A stretch of DNA of 64,000 bases from Gemmatimonadota bacterium. Its GTDB lineage: Bacteria > Latescibacterota > UBA2968 > GCA-2709665. Positions 19,893-31,302 of the stretch are shown piece after piece. The stretch is from NCBI GenBank assembly GCA_028874335.1, contig JAPPJY010000075.1, positions 91,214 through 155,213 on the forward strand, written 5' to 3'. The translations under genes and the position numbers were made by a program. Numbering within the stretch: position 1 is the stretch's first letter; the number at the start of each line of letters is the position of its first letter. Below the pieces are notes generated by a model that made no database searches, was not told the DNA's origin, and saw nothing but the letters and a program-made list of their open reading frames with translations.

Positions 19893-20522
19893 ATGCGTCA
19901 GAAGCTGACGGACAGGCAGAATGAAATCTACGAGTTTATCGCCCGGAAGATTCGAGACGGCGGCGCTCCTCCAACAATTCGGGAGACCATGGATGCGTTT
20001 AACATTGCCTCCACGAATGGCGTTAGAACCACGCTGGCCGCGCTCGAGAAAAAGGGATACATCCGGCGGCGCCCGATGGTGTCCCGAGGTATCGAGCTTA
20101 CAGACTACATGGAACGCGACATTCCCGGAAGATCCGAGACGCGGGACGTGCCGGTAATTGGACGTGTGGCTGCCGGGGAGCCCATTCTGGCAACTGAAAA
20201 CGTCGAGGGAACCGTGGCGGTCGATCGTTCTTTTCTGCCGTCAGAGGATGTCTTCGTTCTTCGTGTCAAGGGTGAGAGTATGCGTGACGCAGGCATCCTG
20301 GATGGTGATTATGTGTTGGCACGCCATCAGGAAACGGCGAGTCCTGGCGAGATCGTGGTGGCGGTGATTGGGGAGGAGGCAACCGTGAAGCGATATTTCC
20401 CCGACGCGGGCCGGGTACGGCTCACGCCGGAAAACGACGCGTTCGAAACCATTTTTATACATCCGGGCCGCGACGAGTTCCGCATTGCGGGCAAGATTGT
20501 GGGCCTGATGCGTCGATTCTGA
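19893..20522 (+). CDS. lexA: LexA repressor
   Basis: A 209-residue SOS repressor and self-cleaving protease. The N-terminal winged helix (residues 1-68, LTDRQNEIYEFI...PPTIRE) binds DNA. The S24 peptidase half has the Ala94-Gly95 scissile bond (VAAGEP), catalytic Ser129 (KGESMRDAGI) and Lys166 (ATVKRYF). AGGGGAG precedes the ATG. The upstream promoter carries its own operator. It is convergent with dprA, only 6 bases from the dprA stop. Confidence 0.97.
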   Translation: MRQKLTDRQNEIYEFIARKIRDGGAPPTIRETMDAFNIASTNGVRTTLAALEKKGYIRRRPMVSRGIELTDYMERDIPGRSETRDVPVIGRVAAGEPILATENVEGTVAVDRSFLPSEDVFVLRVKGESMRDAGILDGDYVLARHQETASPGEIVVAVIGEEATVKRYFPDAGRVRLTPENDAFETIFIHPGRDEFRIAGKIVGLMRRF

Positions 20523-20528
20523 GTGTCG

Positions 20529-21650
20529 TTATCCGGTTCGAACCGGCTTCCGGACAAAACGTTTCCCGGGAAGTTGTTCGGCGACGCCCGCCAGTTCCAG
20601 CGACAGCAGCAATGAAAGCACGCTGGCGGCCGGGATTTCCGTACGGTCGGCAATGGCATCGATGTGGGCCGGCATGTCGGAGGAAAGGCACTCATAGACC
20701 TGGCGTTCCCGATGCGAGAGTTCAAGGGGTTCCGGAGCCGGTTTCGGACGGATATTTCTCATGGGAATTTGCGTCAGTTGCGGACGGATTTCATCCAGAA
20801 TGTCCTCTACCGATTGAACCAGAACTGCGCCCTGCCTGATCAACCGGTTTGTGCCGCGGCTTCGGCCGGAATGAACGGGACCCGGAATGGCGAAAACCTC
20901 ACGGTTCTGATCCAGCGCCAGGCGGGCGGTGATTAACGCGCCACTGCGTTCACCTGCCTCGATTACCAGGACGCCGAGGCTGAGCCCACTGATGATTCGG
21001 TTGCGGCGAGGAAAATTGTGGGCCTCTGCAGATGCGCCCATCGGGAATTCTGAAAGCGTGGCGCCGGTTTCGTTGATCACATGAAAGAGGTCCCTGTTTT
21101 GTGGCGGATAGGGCCTGTCCAGTCCGCTGCCCAATACCGCCACGGTATTTCCTCGTTCGGCAAGCGCGCCCCGGTGGACGTACGTATCGATACCGGTGGC
21201 CAGTCCGCTGACCACCGTGATTCCTCGACGAACGAGTTCTCCCGACATCTGATAGGCGATGTCACGCCCGTAGGACGTGAATGAGCGGGAGCCCACGATC
21301 GCAACGGTGGGATGCGCGCAAACATTTATTTTTCCGAGTACATAGAGGATTGGGGGCGGCGCATGGGTTTCTCGAAGATAGCCCGGATAGTCGGGACACT
21401 GCAGCGTCAGCAGATGGACACGCGCGTCTTCAGCGCGACGAAGCTGCTCTTCAGCCCAGGCCGGGTCGCGATCCGTATGGATCGCGTCGGCAAGTTCCGG
21501 ACCTATGCCCGGTACAGCACACAGGCGTTCACGGGTCGCTCGCAATACCTCGTCCGGTCCGCGAAACTCACGCAGCAATGCGGAAAACGCGACGGGGCCG
21601 AGCCCGGCGACGGAATGAAGGGTCAACCAGTCCAGAATATCGTTGGACAT
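20529..21650 (-). CDS. dprA: DNA-processing protein DprA
   Basis: A 373-residue DprA/Smf protein that loads RecA on incoming single-stranded DNA during transformation. The N-terminal helix-hairpin-helix/SAM-like part (VAGLGPVAFSALL, CAVPGIGPELADAI) is followed by the Rossmann-type core (TVAIVGSRSFTSYGRDIA, VVSGLATGIDTYVHRGAL, FPRRNRIISGLSLGVLVIEAGERSGALITA) and a C-terminal winged helix (about 300-365). With comEA in the same gene run it implies competence for DNA uptake. Confidence 0.95.
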   Translation of the reverse strand: MSNDILDWLTLHSVAGLGPVAFSALLREFRGPDEVLRATRERLCAVPGIGPELADAIHTDRDPAWAEEQLRRAEDARVHLLTLQCPDYPGYLRETHAPPPILYVLGKINVCAHPTVAIVGSRSFTSYGRDIAYQMSGELVRRGITVVSGLATGIDTYVHRGALAERGNTVAVLGSGLDRPYPPQNRDLFHVINETGATLSEFPMGASAEAHNFPRRNRIISGLSLGVLVIEAGERSGALITARLALDQNREVFAIPGPVHSGRSRGTNRLIRQGAVLVQSVEDILDEIRPQLTQIPMRNIRPKPAPEPLELSHRERQVYECLSSDMPAHIDAIADRTEIPAASVLSLLLSLELAGVAEQLPGKRFVRKPVRTG

Positions 21651-21892
21651 CTCTAGCCGAAAAGGCTTGCGCGCCTCAGCTATGAATGGTGGCCAGGTGT
21701 GGTGCGTGTGAGGTTCATTCTATCTGTATGCAAAAGGAGTACCAGAAAAAACGGGGGAATTGCGGCGCTGGAGACGCGCTGCGGTGAACGGGATTTTCAG
21801 AAGCGGTATGGGGTTCGAAAGGAATTTTCAGGGAAACACCAAAGACGAGGGGTATCGTCCGCGTGACCGGGGTGGTTGACCTCTATCGGCGA

Positions 21893-23392
<1,500 letters not shown>

Positions 23393-23396
<4 letters not shown>

Positions 23397-24346
23397 AGTT
23401 GTTCCTTTGCAAGGTTCATGTAAGCCAGCCCTGCCGCAACACTGAACGTAGACTGGTTCACCAGGAAGCGACGCTGTGATTCCTGGAGCGCCTCCGTCGT
23501 ACAATTCGAAAAGGGCAGGAGGGTTTCGAATCCTTGCCCGCAGGCCGCATCTATGCGTTGGCTAAGGGTCGTAATCTGCTGGTCTTCTCCGCATAACAGA
23601 ATCCGATCAAATCCGGACATGCTTCCGTCGGTCCCGTGCCGTCTGTTGAGCCAGCGGCGCAATATGACGTCGGATTCTTCCGCGTTCGTGCATCTGCGCA
23701 AGGTCTCGGGTGGCGACCCTTCTTCCGGTCTCGTGTTTTCCAGCCAGGCAGCCTCTGCCGAAACCAGAACGCCCGATTCCGTCGCAGCGAAATAGAGCCA
23801 GGGGTGCCCGCCCATGAAAACGGCGCTGGATCCGGACCGGCATTTCGCCAGCAGGCAGGCGTAAAACAGTCCGATCGGCTCGGCTTCCAGACGGAACTTC
23901 CGCACGAAAAGCGATGAGAGCAATTCAGAACAGAATTCGATGACCTCCTTGCGGATGGCCGTCCAGAACGCAGTTCGCCCCACGGCCAGGTAACTGACCG
24001 CATATCTTTCGATGGGGTCGACCAGCGTTTGCGCTGCCTCCCACGCGACGTGTTCCTGTCGATCATCGGGGGAAGCCAGCTCCAGCGGCGTCTTTTGCAG
24101 ATGAAAGAAGCCGCCTCCCAGCGAGATTACAACGGTCCCCGGCACACCCTGAACCTGCGAGAATGCATGTCGCAGACCCTCCGAAACGCATTGCATGACT
24201 CGCGGTTGAACAGGCCAATGTGGCAGAAGAGGCGTGATCAGGCGCGACTCGAAGAGCGCACATAGCCGATAGCCTGCCGGCGCGCGCTCCAGGCATGCCA
24301 ATCGAAGCAGATCTCCCGCGATCTGAATCCCCGTTGCTCTGGTCAT
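23393..24346 (-). CDS. PilM-like actin-fold protein
   Basis: A 317-residue protein with the layout of PilM-type ATPase-fold proteins of type IV pilus/competence systems. It has an N-terminal GIQIAGDLLRLACLE (phosphate-1-like strand turn), a mid region TVVISLGGGFFHLQKTPL, and EPIGLFYACLL resembling the PilM helix. The usual catalytic motifs are weak, so the assignment rests on the pattern and on the neighbour comEA, with which it overlaps by 4 bases. No other pil genes are in the window. It may act with a DNA-uptake pilus encoded elsewhere. Moderately sure of the fold, less of the role. Confidence 0.55.
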
Positions 24347-24729
24347 GGGCTGTCTACCGTAATCTTCGAACCCAGCTTTTTCACCGTCTTTTTTCCGATT
24401 CCCTTGACTCGGGTCAAATCATCCACGGACTTGAATGGGCCGCGTTGATTTCGGTCGTCCACAATGCGACGGGCGATTTTTGGGCCGATGCCCGGCAGCC
24501 GCGTCAGCTGTCCCGCTGAAGCCCGGTTCAGATCGATCGGCCCGGTGTGCCGCTGCACAGATTCAGTTGCTTCCGGACCGTTGGGTACCGGTACCGCACC
24601 CTTTTGAACGTGAAAGTCCGGGAGGTCGCGGCCGCTGTACCGTTCAACCAGAGTGACCGCACCGCCAACGAGCAATGCGGCGGTTAGACCCAGCAACACG
24701 AACCGTTCCTTGCGATTGAAGGAAAACAT
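24343..24729 (-). CDS. comEA: ComEA-like helix-hairpin-helix DNA-binding protein
   Basis: A 128-residue protein with one N-terminal membrane anchor (about residues 9-26, VLLGLTAALLVGGAVTLV), a short linker and a C-terminal double helix-hairpin-helix (IDLNRASAGQLTRLPGIGPKIARRIVDDRNQRGPFKSVDDLTRVKGIGKKTVKKL). This is the ComEA arrangement, which binds incoming double-stranded DNA in the periplasm during transformation. It overlaps the pilM-like gene and follows sprA by 57 bases. Confidence 0.85.
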   Translation of the reverse strand: MFSFNRKERFVLLGLTAALLVGGAVTLVERYSGRDLPDFHVQKGAVPVPNGPEATESVQRHTGPIDLNRASAGQLTRLPGIGPKIARRIVDDRNQRGPFKSVDDLTRVKGIGKKTVKKLGSKITVDSP

Positions 24730-24786
24730 GCGAACTCCAACAGAGATGGCGGGAACCGATGGAGGTTGGACGGCGGGCGGACAGTT

Positions 24787-27700
24787 TCAATTGAAGCGGA
24801 TTTCTCCCCATACTTTGAACTCCCAGACCTTGTTGTTCAGGTCCCGGAGCTTGTCCTTCCGGTTTTCATGCCGAAAGCGGGTCCCGCCCGTAAACTTGCT
24901 GCTGAACTGATACTGACCTGAAAGGCTGGCGTGCCAGCGATCTTCGCTCTGGCGCACAACAGCCTGTTCCGTTTCGGTAGCGTCCACGCTTCGGGGAATC
25001 TCCCGTTTGAGGTTTGTGCTGGTCCCGTACTCCAGGGTAAGGTCGAGGTTGCTTTGCAATTTCCTGACGAACTTCGAACTGAGTGAATATCTGAGGGACG
25101 CGGTGAACTGGGACGTTTCTGTTAGGGTCGTCCCAATAAGCCGCTCCTCCAATGTCGGCTGTACCACGGTGGTGTCCGCGGCTACGTTACGCTGGTACCG
25201 GAGGTCGCGCTGGCGACTTCGGTTTCTGCGGAATATCGTGTTCATTTTATTCTTCCATCGGGCCGTCCACGCAATGAGTGGCCTGAACTCGGTTCTCCGC
25301 GCATCGCTGGTCAGGACATTGTCATCCAAACCGCCGTCACCCCGGAAGATACGGTTGGTCTTATAGTTAAAGCTGAGATTCGAACTGGTGAACAGCCACC
25401 TCAAGACCGGAAGTTCTCCAAGGCCACGCCAGTTTACGCCAAATTCAGGAAACTCCAGTTTCTGTTCTTCCGTATTGGCGTTACCAAAACTCCTGGTATG
25501 GTTGAACGTCAGATTGGTACTTCCCCGAAAGCCGGCCGGGAGCCGGACGCCGCCCTTGAGAATCGCATTGTCGGTGATGTTTCTGGTGTTGACGCGTGTA
25601 ATGCCCCCCGATCCGTAACGGGGCGACGTCGTCGTGTCGGTGAGCCCAAGCTGGAAGTTCAGGGCGGGTCGACGTCGCAGGCCGAAGAGATTGAACGCGC
25701 GGTTGCGAAAGACGTTGACCTGTACGGCTTCCAGTGCCCCGCCCAGTCTTCCGATCAGGCGGACAACCGAAAACCCGGTCCCCCCCTTCGACGGACGTGC
25801 CAGAGGTCGGAATAATCCCGGCAGGTTCAGGCTGAACCTGCCGCTGACTCGGCTGCTGTTGCCCACGGTCAGCCCCCTGCGTTCGTTGCCTATTGAAATA
25901 CGCTGGCCCCCGGTTTCAAGGCGCTCACGATAGCGTGCGGAATAGTCGGAATTGATGTTGAGCCATTTGGAAACGCGGGGCGTGAAGTTGAAGCTCACCT
26001 CCTGATTTCGCGTGGTCTCGCGGCCGAACTGCAACTTGGCGAAATCGAACGAATTCCGGAGGTCGCGGTTCACTGCGACGGAATAGTTGGCGTTCAGGCT
26101 CCGAAACGGAGCCAGTTTTATAGCGAAACTCTCATTGACGTTGAAAGTCTCGTTCAGAACCGCGATAACGTCGGACGTATCGCCTTCGACGGCGGAGAAG
26201 GAGCGCCTGTTGATGTTCTTCCGGTCGAAACGCAGGTTATAGCGAAGTGTTGACGGGAGGTAGAAGAACTGGACTTCCTCGAATTGGGAACCCAGCCCCG
26301 GGACCCAGGTGAGGATTTTAACGCCATTCTGTCTGGGCCAGTTGACGTCATAGCTGAAGCTCCCGTTGAAGTTATGTTCTTTGTTGGACCGGCGCCTCGT
26401 AATCGCGCCGCTGACCGCGTTATTGGTCAGAAGGTTCAGTGATGCGTTGATCCGGTCGAAGAAAAGTCTGGCAACCCAGCGTCGGTTTCTCGCCGCCGGA
26501 CGCTTGCGCAGAGAGACATTGAACCGTGAGGAAGCGCGGACCGCACTCTCTCTGCTCTTCTGCTGTTCGGTCAATACGATGTCTGAGCCCTGCCGGATGC
26601 GGGGCACCGAACCGTTCCGGAGGTAATTGAACCGGACCGGAATGACGGTGTTCCACCTGTCGGGCAGGAACTTGTTCAGATTGAATGAACCGTTCATGCT
26701 GACCTGCGATGTCGAATTGCCCGTGGAACGTCCCTGAAGATCCTGGAAGTCGCCGCTCCTGCGTTCCAGATTCAAGCTCACATTGCCCAGATCCGCCAGA
26801 GTCGTCTGAACATTCAGCAACATGGAGACGGCGTTTTTCTTGCGGACTCGATCGACACGCAGCTCATCCAGCCAGATTTCGTTCTCACCCTCCAGAGGGA
26901 ATTCTCCCGTGTTTCTGACGCCGACCACGAATGATTTGATCTTCGATAGCGCCGGATTGCCGCGTACGGTATACGTTCCACCGTGCAGGACTGCGCGTAT
27001 CTGACCTGCTTCGCTGTCGTATTCGGCCAGGACCTCTCCGTACGGGAGGGAGATCCTCAGGGTGTCGGACGACTGCCCGATGGCCTTGTAGTCCGTGAGT
27101 TTCGACTTGATCTGCGTCAGCACATCGAGCTCGATTTTGAATGTGTTGTTTTCCGGAGACCAACCCCGGTATATGGGCTTCCTGAACTCATAGAAGTTGA
27201 GCGTGTCTTCGCCGATGGGCGAAAACCTCACGAAGAGTTCGATCGGGCTGAAGCTGCCGGTCACTGAGTCGGGTCCGGCGGGAAAATTGGCCTCGTACGT
27301 GGGTGACGTGGGATTCCCGCCGTGGACGAACATGGTCATCAGACCGTATCGGGTGTAATTCTCGCCCTCGGTAAAGGTTCGCGACGCAGACACGCTCTCG
27401 CCGGGAAACAGGTCTTCAAACCGGAGAACGAGAGACCTTTCGAGGAGTTGCCTTCCCGTCTGGGGATCGATCTCACGTTCGAGTCCGGGCGGAAGTTCAT
27501 AGACCTGATTGTCGGTGCCGATCGTGGCTACCTTGAAGTCACCCGACTGATGTCCCTCGGGGGTTTCATCTTCAAGCCAGTCGCTCCCTACCGCGGCAAT
27601 CGTGTAGATATCGAGGGAGGTTGTATCGTCGTGTTCGATCCAGATTCGCGCGAAATCAAAGACACCGGCGAAGGTGGTATCCGGATTGCCTTCGACCGTG

Positions 27701-30700
27701 CGAGGCGCATTGCTGCCACGCAGAGGAATGCGCAACAGCCTCCAGGGCCTCTCGGAAGGATCCGACTGGCTGCCCACGACGAGCACGGAAGGGCCGTCGT
27801 ACTCGCCCGTCATCGGGTTCCAGCCCCGATCGGACGCCAGGTCGACGCCGTAGTGCAGGTAATGGTTTCGCGTGTCCAGGATGCCGTTGCGGTTGAGGTC
27901 TTCGGAGTCGGGTCTTTGTTCACGCTCGGAATTGTTGTTCTGGGTACCATTTATGCCTGCCGGGTACCTGAAACGAAGGTCCTCCTGGTCGTCATCCACG
28001 TCCTTGAAGTTGTCGTCCGACGGATCGTCGGGTACGGTCACACCGGGGTAGATCAGTCGAAAGACCGAATCTTCCTGGGCATCGGTCAGGCCGTCAAGAC
28101 CGATATCCTCTTCCGGTATGGCCACGTCATCGCCCGTGGGAAAACCGGGAAGGGGACGGTCTTCGGTGCGAAACTGCCCGGCAGGCGGCGGGTTGAACGT
28201 CGCGTGATCGAGCAACAGATCCGCGCGCTCGGAGATCTCGCCCAGATCGATATGCAGCCGGCCGGAATTCCCCCTGATCCAGAGCTCGATGAACTTGGAC
28301 CGTGAGAAGTCCATGCCAAACAGGCAACTGGTAATGCCCGCCCAGGAGTTGTCCGGCAGGCCTCCGGCCGGGTTTCTGGATGTCTCAGGAAAGCCGTTGG
28401 TTCGGCGCGGTTCGAATCGGACACTGAGAACATCGTCGATGATGCTGCTTTCCACGGGTATATCGTCGCGGCTAGGCTGAATCTCGTAGATCGTAATTCG
28501 GTCCCGGTCCACCAGGTTGTACCAGGTGAGACGTCCCTTCGGCATCGAGAGCGGGAGTCCGTTCCGGGTTGGGAAACTTCCAGCGGACCAGTCGAACTTG
28601 AACGTCGAAAACGACTTCCTGCCTTCGGCGCCCTCGAAATCGTCGATGTACGCGACGTTCTTCGTATTCGGGTTGGGAAGGCTCTGAGCGATTTCCATAT
28701 CGACGTTAAATGCCGATGGTGCCTCGGTGGAGACAAACGGCAGCCGGTTGGCGAAGTCGGTGAGGATCTGCGGTTTGAAGCGGAAGCGGCCGTTCATATC
28801 CCAGATCAGGGTTCGCGCGGGCTCTTCGCCCACGCGGATCCGTTGCCTGGTTGCGCTTTCACTGCCGTAGAGAAGGCTCACTCCCAACATGGAGGCGTTG
28901 TCTCTGAACGGGTGCTCCGCCCGGATGCCAAGAAGACTCTTCTGGCCGCCGCCCAGACCGAACTGGCTTTTTGAACCGTAGTTGATGATCAGGCTGGCTG
29001 ACGGGTCGGCCGCGAGGTCCGCGGCCTCGCCGATCAGCTTTACCTCACCGGCTGTATAATTGATGTCGTAGTCCCGGCCGCGGGTCAGCCGCTGGTTGTT
29101 CAACAACACCTCCTCGCTGTCTTCGATCAGGCCGAATCCCAGTTTGAAAGTGGTGGCCCTGTTCTGCGATCGGATTCGCAGGAAATATTGTCCTTTCTGG
29201 GCGCGGGTGGTGTTGTTGGTCGTGTTGTAGATCTCGGGCACGCGGGCGTCGTCCGCCAGCGTCTCTGCGCCAACACCCCGTTCACCAAATGGCTCGAGGT
29301 CCGGAAATACAAGGTGGCCGGTCAGCAGATTGAGTCCGGGCAGATTCGTGCCTCCGTCGATGTCGATGAGATTGTCGGGAGGGGAGGATTCCGAGGCGCC
29401 GTTCGTATGTCTGTCCAGTCCGAAGATCTGAAGGTAGGGTGTGCCGCTCTGGTTGTCCACCGCCTCCTGGCCGGGCACTTCTCTGAGGATCTCCAGTTCG
29501 AATCCCTGAGGGTCGATGTTCCGGTTTCCCAGGAAATACACGTTTCGCCACGCCAGGTCCCACGTTGGAAATTCCGGCCTTTGCTGGCGGGCGTGTATGA
29601 GTTTCAGTCTGATTTTCGCGTCCGGATTTGAGGGGTCCTGGATGAAATTAAGGTCGCCGAAGACCCGGCCGTCGGCCGTGCGGTACGCAACGGCGAGGGT
29701 GTGACTCCGCTGAACTCGCCGGTTGGTAATGATCAAGTACCCTCTGGCGTCAACCAGAAATTCGGAGCGGTCCAGTTCGTGGAAAAATCCCTCTTCGATG
29801 CCTCCGCTCTGCGCGCCATCCACACCGGCATCGGGCTCCGGAGCCGTTCCGCCAGTCCAGAATGCGTACGCGACTCCGCGGCCTGCGCGCTGTTCAATAT
29901 CATTTCGATCGTTGAAGTCGTTAAGAAAGACCCGGACGGAGGTGATGTCCACGAGGTCCGGTCGCGCGGGTTCATCGGGGAAACTCCCGCGATATACCTG
30001 GTCGAGAAAGAAGTAACGGTTTTCTTCGTAATCGTAGTCCCTGATTCTGTGTGCGATTTCTTCAGCCTGACCCTGGAAGGATTTCCGGTTGCTGGCGCCA
30101 CGGTCGTGGCTGGTGACCACCGTTACGTCCAATCCACCCAGCCGCCCACGGCCCCTGATGCCGAACAGACCGCCTCGGTTGGATGAGCTGAAGCCGACCA
30201 GGCGGGTACCCGGCAGACTGAGAGAGGTCCGGCCTGCCTCGATCTCCTGGATGATGTCGTCTTCGTGTCCATCGTAGCGGAATTGAAGGGACTCGCTGAT
30301 ATCCTTCTGGCCGCGGCTGTCCTGTTGCAGATTCAGCGAAATACGGTCGCCTATGGTACCCTGGACGTTTAACTGGGACTCCTGCTCGAAATTGACGGTA
30401 AAGCCCTCGGCTGCCCGCGCGCGAACCGTCTGTGCCTGTCCGCCCACGGTGTTATTCACCCCTGACAGATCGATACGCCGCGATCCGGTAATCTTGATAT
30501 TGGTGTCGCCTTCACCCGCGATGACACTCAATGCCTTGGGCACGTTGACGGGAATCTTGATATCCACAAGCGCCCCGCCCATACCTCGGCGGGTCTGCAC
30601 GGGAAGACTGAGTTTTTCCGCAACCACGCGACGAAAGTCGGCGTCGAATTTGTATGCGGACAGACCCTTAATGGTGATGACCACCGGAATGCCATGAACG

Positions 30701-31011
30701 ACTTCGCCCGTGGCGCGATACACCATAAGGGTGCCCGTATCCGTGTTGAGCAATCGGGTGACCGTCTGGGTGAACTGCCGCCGTTGTCGAAAGAGAGGCT
30801 GAAATGCGGTGGAACGGGAATACGTCAGTTTGGCCGGGGAACGATGAAAGACGTGCGCGGGGGTTTTTCCGAATGAGAGTTGAATGCCCGGTTCGGCATG
30901 GAGCTTGTCCGAACCGGACAAAAGACTCGTGCTGAACACAAAAGCGAGGATCGCGGGAATCGGGTGGGTGGTTCCCCGTTGTGGTTCTTTGGAGATATAA
31001 GGGATCTGCAT
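24787..31011 (-). CDS. sprA: SprA-like giant outer-membrane translocon protein
   Basis: A 2,074-residue protein resembling SprA (Sov), the very large 36-strand outer-membrane channel of the type IX secretion system. An N-terminal signal-like hydrophobic stretch is present (about residues 18-34, IPAILAFVFSTSLLSG). Regions resembling SprA follow: a plug-like segment with GDTNIKITGSRRIDLSGVNN, the QESQLNVQGTIGDRISLNLQQDS block, and repeated beta-strand-rich stretches such as RYGLMTMFVHGG and LDELRVDRV. The C-terminus ends in EFKVWGEIRFN with an aromatic terminal pattern typical of barrels. I chose the ATG at 31011. The ORF is open to 31050 (GTG) and no start has a strong ribosome binding site. 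No other T9SS gene is in the window. Confidence 0.8.
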   Translation of the reverse strand: MQIPYISKEPQRGTTHPIPAILAFVFSTSLLSGSDKLHAEPGIQLSFGKTPAHVFHRSPAKLTYSRSTAFQPLFRQRRQFTQTVTRLLNTDTGTLMVYRATGEVVHGIPVVITIKGLSAYKFDADFRRVVAEKLSLPVQTRRGMGGALVDIKIPVNVPKALSVIAGEGDTNIKITGSRRIDLSGVNNTVGGQAQTVRARAAEGFTVNFEQESQLNVQGTIGDRISLNLQQDSRGQKDISESLQFRYDGHEDDIIQEIEAGRTSLSLPGTRLVGFSSSNRGGLFGIRGRGRLGGLDVTVVTSHDRGASNRKSFQGQAEEIAHRIRDYDYEENRYFFLDQVYRGSFPDEPARPDLVDITSVRVFLNDFNDRNDIEQRAGRGVAYAFWTGGTAPEPDAGVDGAQSGGIEEGFFHELDRSEFLVDARGYLIITNRRVQRSHTLAVAYRTADGRVFGDLNFIQDPSNPDAKIRLKLIHARQQRPEFPTWDLAWRNVYFLGNRNIDPQGFELEILREVPGQEAVDNQSGTPYLQIFGLDRHTNGASESSPPDNLIDIDGGTNLPGLNLLTGHLVFPDLEPFGERGVGAETLADDARVPEIYNTTNNTTRAQKGQYFLRIRSQNRATTFKLGFGLIEDSEEVLLNNQRLTRGRDYDINYTAGEVKLIGEAADLAADPSASLIINYGSKSQFGLGGGQKSLLGIRAEHPFRDNASMLGVSLLYGSESATRQRIRVGEEPARTLIWDMNGRFRFKPQILTDFANRLPFVSTEAPSAFNVDMEIAQSLPNPNTKNVAYIDDFEGAEGRKSFSTFKFDWSAGSFPTRNGLPLSMPKGRLTWYNLVDRDRITIYEIQPSRDDIPVESSIIDDVLSVRFEPRRTNGFPETSRNPAGGLPDNSWAGITSCLFGMDFSRSKFIELWIRGNSGRLHIDLGEISERADLLLDHATFNPPPAGQFRTEDRPLPGFPTGDDVAIPEEDIGLDGLTDAQEDSVFRLIYPGVTVPDDPSDDNFKDVDDDQEDLRFRYPAGINGTQNNNSEREQRPDSEDLNRNGILDTRNHYLHYGVDLASDRGWNPMTGEYDGPSVLVVGSQSDPSERPWRLLRIPLRGSNAPRTVEGNPDTTFAGVFDFARIWIEHDDTTSLDIYTIAAVGSDWLEDETPEGHQSGDFKVATIGTDNQVYELPPGLEREIDPQTGRQLLERSLVLRFEDLFPGESVSASRTFTEGENYTRYGLMTMFVHGGNPTSPTYEANFPAGPDSVTGSFSPIELFVRFSPIGEDTLNFYEFRKPIYRGWSPENNTFKIELDVLTQIKSKLTDYKAIGQSSDTLRISLPYGEVLAEYDSEAGQIRAVLHGGTYTVRGNPALSKIKSFVVGVRNTGEFPLEGENEIWLDELRVDRVRKKNAVSMLLNVQTTLADLGNVSLNLERRSGDFQDLQGRSTGNSTSQVSMNGSFNLNKFLPDRWNTVIPVRFNYLRNGSVPRIRQGSDIVLTEQQKSRESAVRASSRFNVSLRKRPAARNRRWVARLFFDRINASLNLLTNNAVSGAITRRRSNKEHNFNGSFSYDVNWPRQNGVKILTWVPGLGSQFEEVQFFYLPSTLRYNLRFDRKNINRRSFSAVEGDTSDVIAVLNETFNVNESFAIKLAPFRSLNANYSVAVNRDLRNSFDFAKLQFGRETTRNQEVSFNFTPRVSKWLNINSDYSARYRERLETGGQRISIGNERRGLTVGNSSRVSGRFSLNLPGLFRPLARPSKGGTGFSVVRLIGRLGGALEAVQVNVFRNRAFNLFGLRRRPALNFQLGLTDTTTSPRYGSGGITRVNTRNITDNAILKGGVRLPAGFRGSTNLTFNHTRSFGNANTEEQKLEFPEFGVNWRGLGELPVLRWLFTSSNLSFNYKTNRIFRGDGGLDDNVLTSDARRTEFRPLIAWTARWKNKMNTIFRRNRSRQRDLRYQRNVAADTTVVQPTLEERLIGTTLTETSQFTASLRYSLSSKFVRKLQSNLDLTLEYGTSTNLKREIPRSVDATETEQAVVRQSEDRWHASLSGQYQFSSKFTGGTRFRHENRKDKLRDLNNKVWEFKVWGEIRFN

Positions 31012-31302
31012 GCGTGAATAGGAATGGCTTGGTCGAGGACGGCCCGGCACGTCGTGGTCAGGGGTAAGGCGTCAAACTAATAATACCGAACCCCGTGATA
31101 AAGATCAAGGGAAAATCCAAACCGGATGATTCATAGATAAGATATTCAAAAACAGTTATTTAAATAGAAAAATCGACATGCCGGGCAGGTGATGGGTCCA
31201 GAAAGAGCTACCGAATGAGAAAAATTCAGGTATATTCTTGCGTCGTTGCGTGTCTGGATCTTTAACTCTTTTGAAAACAAACGGTTCCATTGGAGACGGG
31301 GC

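Noticed and set aside
20538-20551. Palindrome CCGGTTCGAACCGG near the lexA/dprA stop codons as a terminator
   Set aside because: It lies inside the last dprA codons and has no T run.
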